Assembly: GCA_021234155.1 (NCBI GenBank)
Contig: JAJEKV010000077.1
Location: 788,784-852,783 of the forward strand
DNA: 64,000 nt
Source of the DNA: Isoetes taiwanensis
Taxonomy: Eukaryota; Streptophyta; Lycopodiopsida; Isoetales; Isoetaceae
Reading direction: 5' to 3'
Below, piece by piece: positions 12,042 to 23,051 of the stretch (positions are counted from its first letter, which is position 1; each line of letters opens with the position of its first letter). The notes beneath the pieces were generated by a model. That model was not told the DNA's origin and did not search any database. It saw nothing but the letters and a program-made list of their open reading frames with translations. Both the position numbers and the translations under genes were made by a program.

Positions 12042-12344
12042 CTGGAAATATTGTCAGTGCAGTCTAAAAAGTCTAGCAGTTCTGGTGCTAATTCTAAATC
12101 TAAGCCAGTTTCTTCACATATTTCTACATCAGAAGACCATTCTGAGCAGGAAGAAGCAGATGTAAATAAGATCACAAGCAAATCCAAGGAAGTACCAAGG
12201 GCAGAAGCAAAGTGCATTGTTAATAAGAAGCATACAAGAGGAAGGCTTTTGCTGAGCAGGGCTTCAGATAAGGACACACATTTGAATGAAATGACACTTG
12301 ATAACAACCCTATTTTCTATGGAGAAATACGGAAAGCTTCATGA
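12042..12344 (+). pseudogene. Possible captured exon, Ser/Lys/Glu-rich
   Basis: After a splice-acceptor-like attgtcagtgcag the frame stays open for about 97 codons, giving a Ser-rich then Glu/Lys-rich stretch (QSKKSSSSGANSKSKPVSSH, EDHSEQEEADVNKIT) typical of a disordered linker, ending with stop TGA at 12344. Base composition is more balanced than the surrounding T-rich DNA. It lies just upstream of the GDPYY exon and may come from the same captured gene. No domain identified. Confidence 0.35.
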
Positions 12345-12571
12345 CTTCTTTCGGATGCTTATTTGCACACTGAAAATATCATGTTTACAGAAAATGAGGT
12401 GTGATTTTGTCTAATGGAATGGCCTAATGTGGAAGTATATGATTTATGTTGCAGTGCATTGATTTAACTGTCCCCTGAATGACATATCAGATTTCAATGT
12501 CTATGATAGAGTCGCATGATGAAAGATATCAGGGAACAATCGCCTGGAGCTGAAACAGATCGCCCGATCAG

Positions 12572-12823
12572 TTGAACCAAGGGAAGAAAAACGATTTCTA
12601 TGATTTTTCGTATCATTCTGCTGCAGCAAATGATTCATCTAAGGGAGGATTGCTGAAAACTTGGAAGTATTCTAGAGTAAAGGAGGATGCTGTAGATAGG
12701 ACAGGTTCCTTTCTGGCAGAAATGGAGTCATTGGGTTCTCAATCCATCGTTGGATGCATTCTGAAATTGAAGCTTCTACAATCACGGGGTGACCCTTACT
12801 ATCTTGGACTTACTAGAATTCAG
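12572..12823 (+). pseudogene. Captured exon resembling a KATNIP/DUF4457 segment
   Basis: This open frame ends at a canonical 5' splice site (ttcag|gtttgt at 12823). Its last part, CILKLKLLQSRGDPYYLGLT, resembles the hallmark of DUF4457 repeats in katanin-interacting protein (KATNIP/KIAA0556), where a strand is followed by GDPYYxGLxGIE. The start used here (ATG 12572) is probably internal to an exon. There is no intact gene: upstream and downstream parts are missing or unrecognisable. KATNIP is linked to cilia and basal bodies in animals. The family call rests on one short motif. Confidence 0.4.
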
Positions 12824-13012
12824 GTTTGTAGATTTCTCAAACCTCGTTTCGTAGTTTCTTCAAATCACGCATTGCATGCATAGGAATTGGAGGAACAATA
12901 TGCTTTTAGGACATAATTCATGAACGTAGCCAACTTTAGGATGAGAAGGAAGAGATAATTAAATGGTGGTCCTCCATCTTGGATTTTTTTTCCATATTCT
13001 GTCATATTGTAG

Positions 13013-13280
13013 AGGAGTAGAAACAAAGGTGCAAGGAGGCCTTCCTCCTTTGACAAAGCAGGAGGAAGTTAGCAGGCAATCAAGTGTGAAGGGCTCAATT
13101 TTCAATAGCTCTTCTGCTGAGGCAAATCTCTGTGTTACACCTCCTAATGTTGTCTGTTCCTCTATTCGCAAATCTGATTGTTTGGATCATGCCATGTTTG
13201 TTAGCAAAGATCCCCGTATCAGCAAAATCTCTGTCCGTATTGATGTTAAGGATATCTTCCCTAGCCTTTGCAGGCAACAG
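13013..13280 (+). pseudogene. Captured exon with intact splice borders
   Basis: The frame opens after catattgtag at 13012 and closes at a splice donor (ggcaacag|gtgtgc) at 13280, giving about 89 residues including LPPLTKQEEVSRQSS and DHAMFVSKDPRISKISVRID. Intron-like, T-rich sequence lies on both sides. It is probably the next exon of the same captured gene as 12572-12823. I do not recognise the domain. Confidence 0.35.
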
Positions 13281-16200
13281 GTGTGCTACCTTTTCCATTT
13301 CTGTACTAGAAAATTATCCTTTGTTTTTATCATTTTTAGTTAGTATCTCTTTCATTTGTTGCAAGATGCTTTCATGCATTTTCTCCACAACTCGAATCTG
13401 CACTAGGTCTCGAGTACCAAGATCAGTGTCTGGTAATTAATGCAGGGATATCCCCCATCTTTCCGCCCATATGTGCACATCTCGATACCACCCTGATGCC
13501 ATTGATTGAGATAGAGGAATTTTACATGCTCTATCAGGCAGTGCAACCTATTTAGCAGCTTCTCTTGCTGATCAATGCATTAGCAGAGAGGTATCTATGT
13601 GATATGTTTGGGGGAAAAGTTGAGACTCCACATATAAGTGCATGCCATGGACCCAGGCACCAGCAGAAGCAATGAGCCTGGGACCAAAGTAGCTGGCCTC
13701 ACGATTAGAAAAGCACCTTCAAGAAACATGTCACTTCTAGATTTCCATCCCCAACTAAAATTCCTTTGGTTTCCCTCTTTGTTACACGTAACAGACATGC
13801 ATGCAACTTTTGGTTTAACCGGGAAGATCGATAATCAAGTAACTAGGTTAACATCAGCTCAAACGTTCAAGTGGTTCTTGTTCTAAAATTCTCTTTTATT
13901 GACAAATCTGTGGCAGGATTACCCATGTGTTTGAGACTAAAGGAGCTCCAAATAATAGTGCATATGTGATGGATCTGATACAATTTGTTGCTCTTACTGG
14001 GATCCCATGAAATCCCTAATACGGTAAGAATATTGTAATATTTTGCAAACAAAAATAGAAGTCAACAAGGCCACCATTTGGCAGAAATGTCTCCTTTGAA
14101 TGGGCTTGGCATCATGAGTTGCGACCCATCCATGTTACAACATCGTTAGCACAGCAGAACAAAAAATCTGCATACTCTACACCTCATGTTTAGAAACGGA
14201 CAACTTACCTGAAAAGTGCATTACAACATGAGGCCGAAGTCCCTGTCTAGAAGTAACAGGAAAAAGACATTATCTTTTTATATTCAGCATCTCTTTGGCT
14301 CCAGTCTGCTCCTCCATAAGCGTTTCACTAGCATACTTGCGTTTCTTCTTTTCAAGTATCATCCTTGAAAGAAAGTCTACCTAGTGGCGTGCCATTATTG
14401 GCTCCATGAGCATTATGACCCTAGCTACATTTGCATCTAAAAAAATTGCTGGTGGATATGAAATTACGCCTCTCAATTTAGGCTTAATTTTGCAGTAATC
14501 CCAGGACTGTGTTAATTACAGTAGCATCTTATGAAGCATGCCTTCTCAGGTCAGTATGAGGTAAATGTTGATTAAACATCCCGCTTTACCACATCAACCC
14601 TGTTACCTAACACTGTGTTTCATTCTTTTTCATAGGCTCCAAGACAGGAACACTTGTAAGTTGGACCCTTACTCTGCCAACAATCAGTACAGAAATTTGG
14701 AAAAGAATAGAACAGAGCAGCTTAGATCTGGCTGACAGAATGTATGGGGCTTTCCTAAAAATCTGTTTATGCAAGTTGTTGGGTATGTTGTCCCCAATTC
14801 TTTTGTTGTTGATGTTGGTCTGCATCCCATCAAAGAACTTGGGCGTAATTAAACCAGCACGACAAAGATGTCCTGAAGGATTGACTATGGCAAGGCCAGG
14901 AAAGTAAAAATGTGAATAAATTTTACATGGGGGCACGTAAAGAATGGAAAGCATTGGTTTTTTAATCCCTTACACTGGGAATTGAAATCTACAAGGAATG
15001 TATTGTGAAGCTATTCTGAGCAACTAGGCAAATCCAATTGTTAAGTATTGTTATGCATAAGAAATGCATGGGACTTAGCAGAACTGAAGGACATATCTAT
15101 GCAGGACAATGGACTGGGAGCCTGTTGCTTGATTAATGGCGCCATTTATTTAGTATATCTAGTACATGTTACGTAAAGATTTACTGTTTTCCACCGTTTA
15201 CATCGTCACCAGAATATAGATTGTATGTAGTGCAGAAACCCTATGGCAGTAGGGGTATATTTAATTGGATTGGTTCAATCGACCAAACTACAATGTTCTT
15301 CATTTAAGGACCATTTAAGGCAGGGAGGACAACAAAGATGCAGGGTTTTTGCATTAAATGCCAAGCTTGTCCTTTTTCTATACTGTCACCATGTACCTCT
15401 CTTGCTTCAACTTCAATACAATTTGGATTTCTTGTTATTCTGCTAGACTTCTTTTGCCTACATTCGTTGACCTTTTATGTGAACTCCAATTTGTTATTGG
15501 CTTATTGCCTCAGACATGCGAGTTGTAGCAGGTTTATGGCTTTGAACCAAAACAACAAAATAGAACGAACGAAAAGCAGCCAAGCAAAACAAGCAAGAAA
15601 ATATGTCCAATGGAATACTTAGGAATCAAGACGTTTTGTCATATAGGAGACATGATTATCATAAATGTGGCATAACAATTATGAGGTTATGGTCCGTGAC
15701 ATTGCAATAGAAAAATGTGGGAGATTCACAATCAGCAGTTGCTTTCATAACCTAGTCTATGAGGAAAAGATATTGCCTGAAATTTCTATGGAAAGTTTGA
15801 TGCTACCTTAAGATTTTTTGCGATTCAATGGTTTTTAAATTCTTAAGCACTCAAATGCAATTATGAAAAGTAAGGAAATGAGAATTGCGCACACAAGGGA
15901 TGCCCAAAAAGCACAAGAAATAAGAATGGTCATAGAAGCACCACAACTTAGGGCATGGAAGCACCATACTTAACCAAAAGGATCTATTTATTTGCTCTAA
16001 AAAAGACGCCATCTTCTCCTCAAGGAGAACCATGTTATTGTTGAGATCATTCTTATTGTGGAGCTGAATTTTGTGGGCAGTTATTTTAAAGTTTTATAAA
16101 AAGTGTTCTTTTTGCTAGAAATACTATGCTACTTGATGTTTTGTCTTTAGGTGCAAATGAGAAAAAATGACCATGCATGAGGGTCAATGCATGCTTAATC

Positions 16201-16810
16201 ACGATGAAGTTATCAGTACTTTCTCTTCTCTTTTTTCCTTTAGTTGTATGAATTAACCTCACAAGTTATGAAATCTAAGAACTTCTGGGCTATGAAAATG
16301 AATTCCTATGTTTGTAGCATTTAGAAGGCTCGATATTAAACAAACAAGATCCATTATGAAACAACAAAACAAAAAGCATGCAAACACACTCCCGGATCAC
16401 AGAAGGGCAACCCTTCGTGCGCAGCACCTTGTTAAGTTTGTATTGAGTTCCAATTTCCTTTGTTTAGCTTTGCTTTCTAAGTTTGTATTGGTTTTTTGGA
16501 GCTTGCATGCTTAATTTTCATTCCTCGTAGTTTATTTTCTCCGGTTCCCATGCATTTGATGTGCACATAGGACTATTTCCTCATTTTTTCACGATATCAT
16601 TTCTTTTCTGGCAATTGCCTCCATGGCTTTATTTATGCATGCTGACCATTTGATTTGAATTAAGGCTTGTCCCGTGACAGCATTACGTTAACAATGTTTG
16701 GTTGTTAGTTGATAGTGCGTCTATACGGGATCGTGGTGGTGGATGCTTTTGTGTAGGTGGTGGTTATTTTTGCATAGGCACCATGGTGGTTTCTATAACT
16801 TATCTAAGTT

Positions 16811-16953
16811 TAACTTGTTTCTCTTGACCCATATGGTATGATTGTTTGGGATCCGTGGTTTTGAATCCAGATTTTTCTTTTTTAACTTGTTACTCTTGAC
16901 CCATATGGTGATTGTTTGGGATTCGTGGTTCGAAATCTGGGTTATAGTGCTTA
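16811..16953. repeat. 72-bp tandem duplication
   Basis: Two consecutive copies of a unit running aacttgtt(t/a)ctcttgaccc, catatggt, gattgtttggga, cgtggtt, gaaatc/gaatcc. Confidence 0.8.
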
Positions 16954-17192
16954 CATGGCATATTTATTGCTTTGACATATTTCTCTTTCGCTCTTATATT
17001 TTCCCTTTGGGATGCAAGTCCGTAGTTGCGTTGTTTTGAATGCACATTGGGTTGGGTTCATTTTACATAGTTCTTTTTGCTCCATGTTGTAAAGCAGGTA
17101 GTTTGGTCTTTTTTGGTCTATGTTGGCACATCCATCCCATGTCTAGATATGGTTTCTTTTGACTTTTTGCATGCTTTGCTATTTGTTTGCAA

Positions 17193-17490
17193 TGTGCTGG
17201 AGCTTGGCTTGTTTTCAAGAATCCCTTCAGTTGGTAGTGCACCTTTTTGGTCCTTTTTTAGACTTCCACGAGTTGATGCATTGAATGCGATGTGCTGTAT
17301 CTTGGCTCGTTTTAAGGTATCCCTTCATTTGGTAAGTATACATTTTGGTCAAAGAACATTTTGGTCAAAGAACATTTTGTTGATGCATTGAATGCGATGT
17401 GCTGAATCTTGGCTCGTTTTAAGGTATCCCTTCATTTGGTAAGTATACATTTTGGTCCTGTCTTAGACTTGCATGAGTTGATGCATTTTT
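17193..17490. repeat. 107-bp tandem repeat, about 2.5 copies
   Basis: The unit gatgcattgaatgcgatgtg ... cttggctcgttttaaggtat ... cttcatttggtaagtatac occurs at 17275 and 17382, with a more diverged copy from about 17193. A 17-bp echo (cattttggtcaaagaa) is repeated between them. Confidence 0.8.
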
Positions 17491-20400
17491 ACATTTCTTT
17501 GACTTTGCCTATTTGGTCCTTTCTTCTTCTTGCACGAGTTGGACATTGTTGTTGAGGTGGATACATAAATTTGGGTTTTCCCTTTAAGTTACTTTAGTAT
17601 TTAGTAGTGTATACTCTTGGGTCTATTTATCTTTATACACGGGCATTTGGTCGATATGGGTGTGCTTTGCTTTGCATTTTGCTCCATATTACTAGCATTC
17701 GCATTTGCCTTATTGCAGGTATTACTATTTTCATTATCTCACTTTTTTGGGCCCAACTCTAGGAGTCTCATATGCATATATTTTGTTCTACATTGGTTCC
17801 TTTGGACTTTTATGCTTGATTAGGCCTGAGTCCATTCCTTTCATTCAAATACTCAATTTGTCCCATTACCTATTATGTTTCATGAATGTCTACTTTTGCA
17901 TGGTTTGCTTGTGGGCTCGCTTCACGTGCAATTAGTTCTGTTTGCGGAGACCTAGGCTTTCATCCGTATACTAGCAACAGATGATCTAAAAGAAAACATG
18001 GCTAAGCAAGGGTTGTGTCGCTCCTTTTTAGGCGTAGTTTTGGCACTGGTCTGGTGATGTGGGCTCTTGAATGTTTTGTTTATCATCTTTCGGCTTTGTG
18101 CTTTTTGACGGGTTGTCCTACCCTTTAATATTTTTGTCAAACGTTTTCTTCTTGAAATGCGCTCTTTGCAGGTTTATTATTTCACTTTTTGTCTTTTTAA
18201 GTTTTTTCATATTGTGTATAGTTCGATGTCATATAGTTTATGCTCAAGCATATTTATTTATTGCCTCACAGTAGAGTTTAATAGGCAGAGCATGGTTATA
18301 CTTTTATTTGCTAGCAAGATTGATGTGATTTGATCAGTCCTTTCGGTTATGATATGCGTTAGTTATGATAGCCCTCTAGTGGTTCCGAGGGTGCCATGTT
18401 TTTTCTTGCTTTATTTCCGGTGGTTCCTTTTTTGTTCAACTACCTTATTTCATGTTGGTTCATCTTTTCGTCGGCTTGTCTAGTCTCATTGATCACCTTA
18501 AACATAAGCTCGCCGTTTCATTTGGTGACTTTGTTATTTTCATATCCTCTTGTCATTGTGATATTCGTTGAATTTGTGCGATGTTCGACTCATTGTTACA
18601 TTACTACGATGGCTTTCCCCTTTCGATTTGATATATTTCCTAGTTTTGATCCGATTCTTTTTTCTTTCTTCGTCTCGAGTTGGTTCCTTTTTTATTTGTT
18701 TTTATATATTAACTTCACATTGCCTCTTTTACCCCACTTATTTCTTGTTTTTACTCCGCATGTCTCATTTGTCCACTCTTGTGAATTTATTTCTCTGTTT
18801 TCCACATATTTTTCGTTCCTTTCTTGTTCTTTTATAGGTTCTTGTTTGTGTTTCCTTTGTCAGTTAATCTTAGATTCTCATTTAGTGCTTTTAGTTCATT
18901 TTTTTGTTTGTTTTTTGTTTTACTTCAATGTTTTGTTTACTTCGCTCTTTGGATTTTAGTGTTAGTGTCTCTTTTAGCTTTTTAAGTTCATTTCTAGGCA
19001 TTTTATTTTTTCTATGTACCCCCTTTGCTCCATATATCCATCACGATCCTTTCTAGTTAACTCTCCTTCATTTATTCTTTAACCTCTCAAATCGCCTTGG
19101 GTCTTTTCCTTATTTACCTAGTGAGAGGGTCGTGATTTGTCCTTTCAATTTAGTTAAACGTCTTGAAACGACTTGACTCATTTGCTCCTATTTGTTTTGT
19201 CTGGCCCCTGTTTGTATTTGGCCTTGTGTTGGACTAACACTTTGCATTGCGTATATTTTACATGTCGACTCGGATTCCATGCCCTTATATTTTCACATGT
19301 GGTTCTACTGGTTTATCTTTTCTATCGGTTTGTTAGATAGTTCTATTTACACATTACCTTAGGTTGTTCCGCTTTTAATGTTTTGGTTGCGATTGTTTTC
19401 ATTGCTCCGCTGGGTCATTGTACCTCTTTTTGGTTATATGTTTTCCATAAGTATCAATTTTTCCATTGTTTCCTACATGTTCCATTTGCTGTAGCTATTT
19501 TGTTAGGTCACATTTTCTCTATTGACAGTCCTATTATGCCTGGTGCACGTTGTTTCATTAGTCTCCCTTTGTTGCCCCATTGGTTTTGTCGATTCTTGGT
19601 GTTGCAGAAACCTTAGATCATATTATCCCATTTGTCGCTTGTTCCTTTTCCCAATTTGCTCTACTTGGCCATGTTGCGCCATAGGTCTTTGTTCTCCGTT
19701 TATTGCATTGATCCCGTTCCACATGCATACCTCTTATCCTATTAGTTTGGTGTTAATAGTCTCGCATTCAATTATTCCAGTTTTTAGTCCATGTTCTCCA
19801 CGTTGGTTCAATTTTATTCCAATTTGGGCCTTTCTTGACTCATTTTCTCCTTGGGTTTAAATATCCGGTTTTATTTCTCTCTCTTGCTCTTTTCTCTCAA
19901 GTTTTTGAGTCTATGTATTTCCTTCATATTTTTCTCATCTATTCGTAGTTATATTTGTTCTTTAGCTTCGCTTTTCGGTATTTTGACTCCATTAATCATG
20001 ATTTACTCACTCCATACATCTCATTTTCGTCTTGGACCATTACCTTTGCCTCATTTCATTTCCTCTCATTATTTCCCTTGTTTGCGTTAGCATCGTTTTT
20101 TATGATGTCATTAAACTTTACATTTTGGAATCTCTCTTCGAGAATGTTGTTGTCTCGGTGTGCCTGGTTATTGTCAAGTTTATTGATCTCTATTTCTTTG
20201 ATCTAGTTTGTCTTGTTAATCGTTGTCATCTCCTTGTTCTTTTCTCAATTGTCCATTTTCTCCCCGCCAGTCCTGGCTTTGATTGAATATGTCATTGTTC
20301 GATCTCTTCCCTTGTCCGATATCCTCTTTGACCCGTTATCTCCTTGTGTAGTGCCTTTTTTGCTTTTACTTTAATTGGCCTCTTTTTTCCACTTGTCGGC

Positions 20401-20831
20401 CTTACTTCATTCATCCCATCGACTCCTTTTGTTCCCAGTCCATTATGTTTGTGTGTATTTACCTCCTTTGCTTCTTTTATCTTTGGGCTTACTTGCACCT
20501 TTGTATTACACTAGTCCTCTGGATTACATATTTCTACCTTTACTATGTCTCCTCTTGCTTCATCTTACTTCTCTTTCTCTGTTGGCATCCATATATCATG
20601 CTTTGTGCCTCCTGTGTTGTTTATCCCAGTTACTCTATTCTCCTTGCTTCACAGTTTCTTTGTTTGCCTCCTTTGCCTGATCTTTTCCAATCGTCTCTTC
20701 TGCCAATTTCTTCATGCGTTTCGTTTTTGGACAGTTTTCCCTTGTCATCTTGGTTTGATCTATTCTTTTTGAGATTGATTCCTCTTCTATCGGCCAAGTA
20801 CTTGTTTCATAGGACCCATCCTAGGAATACA

Positions 20832-22352
20832 TTGTAATGCCATATCAACACTCGTAAGCGAGTTTGGCAAGAAGATTGAAGAAACATTGCCAACAGATCC
20901 CGACTTTAAAGAAGTTTGGGCAAGTCTTTGCAAGGAGGCCAGAACCGACAAGGAAAGGGAGATGTTCAGGCACTACAAGAAGGAGGGAAACTTGCTATAC
21001 CATAAAAACAAATTGTGTGTACCAAAATCTTCACAAGTTAGGAAGCTAATCCTAAATGATACACACAATAGTCCCATAGTAGGGCATGCAGGGTTCATGA
21101 AGACGTACTTCAAAATTAGAAGCAGTTACTTCTGGCCCGGCATGAAGAAGGAAATAGCAAGGTACATTCGAGAGTGCCAAATATGCCAGCAGGCAAAGGC
21201 AGAACAGCTTCGAATTCCAGGTGCATTGGAGCCATTGCCTGTGCCAAATGCTAAGTGGGAGGTAATAAGTATGGACTTTATTGCAGGGCTCCCAAGAACA
21301 GCAAGGGGCAAAGATGCCCTGATGGTAGTAGTAGATAAGTTGTCAAAGATGGCACACTTTGTGCCATGCAGGTCAACAGATACGGTATTAGACACGACCG
21401 TTCTATTTGTTAAGGAGATTTTCAGACTCCACGGCATGCCGAGGGAGATAATTTCAGATAGGGACTCCAAATTCATGAGTGCCTTTTGGCAGGACCTATT
21501 CACCACCATCCAGACGAAGCTTTTGATGAGCACGACATATCATCCCCAAACGGATGGCCAGACGGAGAGGACGAACAGGATCATCGAAGATATGTTAAGA
21601 AGTTATGTATGGAATAAGCAATCAAGGTGGGATGATTTCATCCACTTAGTAGAGTTCGATACAACAAAGACCAAGCGGAGTCTTCACAGATGAGTCCTTT
21701 TATGATCAACTACTGCACGTTGTCTTACCCAGGATACTTGGCACAATCCACGTGTCCAAGGTAGAAGTCTTCCCAGATGATTTTGAAATGCAAGAGTTGG
21801 TGGAGGAGGTAAGAGGATATCTCCTAGCAGCAAGAAGCAGGCAGAAAAGCATAGCCGATAAGCATAGAACAGTAAGAGAATTTAAGTTGGGAGACAAAGT
21901 GTGGTTGAAGATCAAGGTGAAGCAGGCCAAGAAGAAGCTTGCTCCAAGATGGGCTGGACCTTTCGAGATAATCAAAAGAGTAGGTACCCAATCCTACAAA
22001 TTGGAACTCCCAGCACATCTGAAAATCCATAACATTTTCCACGTAAGTCTCCTAAAGAGGCACACTCCTAATCCAAAGGAGGTATTGGAGACAAAGGAGT
22101 TACTGGAAATGACGGACGACCACCTTGAAATTGTCCCTGAAGTCCTTCTTGGCAGAACTTATAAGAAGACAAGAAGGTCAAAATTCCTCCAATACCTTGT
22201 GAAGTGGAAGCCACTTACCAGTGGAAGACGCTACGTGGGTACTACAAACAGATCTTGAGAAGCAGTACCCCGAATTCATGGAGCAATGCAAGGGTCGGCT
22301 CGTCACCGAAGTAGTCGACACCGACACCTTAGGTGAGTGGAAGGTAGATTAA
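20832..22352 (+). pseudogene. Chromovirus integrase with C-terminal chromodomain (copy 1)
   Basis: The stretch 20887-21693 is open for 268 codons: zinc-binding His pair (NDTHNSPIVGH) and Cys pair (CQICQQ), then the catalytic core with Asp (VISMDFIAGL), Asp (ISDRDSKF) and Glu (DGQTERTNR). A frameshift near 21660 separates it from 21752-22258, which holds the GPY/F-type module (RWAGPFEIIKRVG, HNIFHVSLLKRH) and the chromodomain start (KFLQYLVKWK). A second frameshift after VKWK puts the end of the chromodomain in another frame, with stop TAA at 22350. This domain order defines chromoviruses, whose chromodomain is thought to steer integration to marked chromatin. The catalytic triad is present. 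Confidence 0.9.
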
Positions 22353-23051
22353 AAAGTCTACTTCCGTCCCACGGAAGTAGACGACCTCGAGAGAAAGAAG
22401 GTCATTCAGGAATGCATGAATAGGAAAGCACCTTTGGTCAATGCCTATTACGGGGAGGACCCTATCCTTCACGCTCAAATACAGGAAGGACACTATCCTT
22501 CACGCCAAAGACAACTAAGGGTGTAGGCATGAGTGGCATATAGGCATGATAGGGCGCTGTCTCCACGGCCACGATGGAAGAAACATAATCTTCTATGCCG
22601 GGAGATATGCCTTGCATCCATGTAATTGTAGTTAATGGGTGGTTCCCTTACAACCAACCCTTATAATAATTAAACACATACTGACATAGTGTTGAACCTG
22701 CAGGCCAATAGAGGATTTGAGCGGCAGAAAGACGGCACTACGAAGACTCGCAACACATAATTTTGCCATAATGTGTTGTAAGGAAGCGATAAGGAGCATT
22801 AAGTAGGAAATTTTGAACTATAATTGATGATAATGTCATAAAAATTTTTGTGAATAATAGATGATGAAGTAGAGGACGAAAGAGCCTCTCACCATAGTAT
22901 GATTTTATGCAAAGAAAATTTATGATTAATTAACATATTACCTGGAAGTAATTGCATTATATGTATATTAAATGTGATTGCAGGACATGCAGGCTTCTAA
23001 GGTGGGGAGACGCGTGATGCTGAGGACATCATCAAGTCAAGGTGGGGAGAA
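22353..23051 (+). promoter_or_regulatory. Chromovirus 3' untranslated region with two polypurine tracts
   Basis: About 700 bp between the pol stop and the LTR. It starts with a perfect 11-bp stem hairpin (22356-22382) and a block shared with copy 2. A polypurine tract aaggtggggagaa lies at 23039-23051 against the LTR, and a second copy, aaggtggggaga, sits 40 bp upstream at 22999. A nearly repeated phrase (aggac.ctatccttcacg) occurs near 22457-22505. Confidence 0.7.

Larger units (their letters stand above)
10261..20810 (+). repeat. Right arm of the giant inverted repeat (T-rich on plus strand)
   Basis: About 10.5 kb, longer than the left arm because it contains gene-derived sequence at about 12.0-13.3 kb and several internal duplications. 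From 16.2 to 20.8 kb it is strongly T-rich, with long but low-complexity Phe/Leu/Ser-rich open frames such as 18396-18959 that I reject as genes. I see nothing definable in 14.1-16.3 kb. Confidence 0.45.
3111..20828. mobile_element. 17.7-kb foldback-like insertion with captured exons
   Basis: The insertion splits pol of copy 1 between RNase H and integrase; the empty site is visible in copy 2 near 41450. Four bases, gaat, occur at 3107-3110 and 20825-20828 as a possible target duplication. Near its ends lie matching inverted words, attcctggatggg (3145) and cccatcctaggaat (20815). The left part (4.2-10.2 kb) is A-rich and the right part (10.2-20.8 kb) T-rich on the plus strand. Reversed left-arm segments align with the right arm in mirror order (4263-4300 with 20474-20512; 5841-5874 with 19383-19418). 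No transposase, RT or integrase is visible, so it would be non-autonomous. It could equally be two nested inverted non-coding elements. Confidence 0.55.

Noticed and set aside
18396..18959. 187-codon open frame, Phe/Leu/Ser-rich, membrane-like
   Set aside because: Lies in strongly T-rich repeat DNA; composition follows the base skew and no family pattern is visible. The same applies to neighbouring frames at 18-20.8 kb.
21126..21533. 135-codon minus-strand frame
   Set aside because: Shadow of the well-supported integrase on the plus strand.
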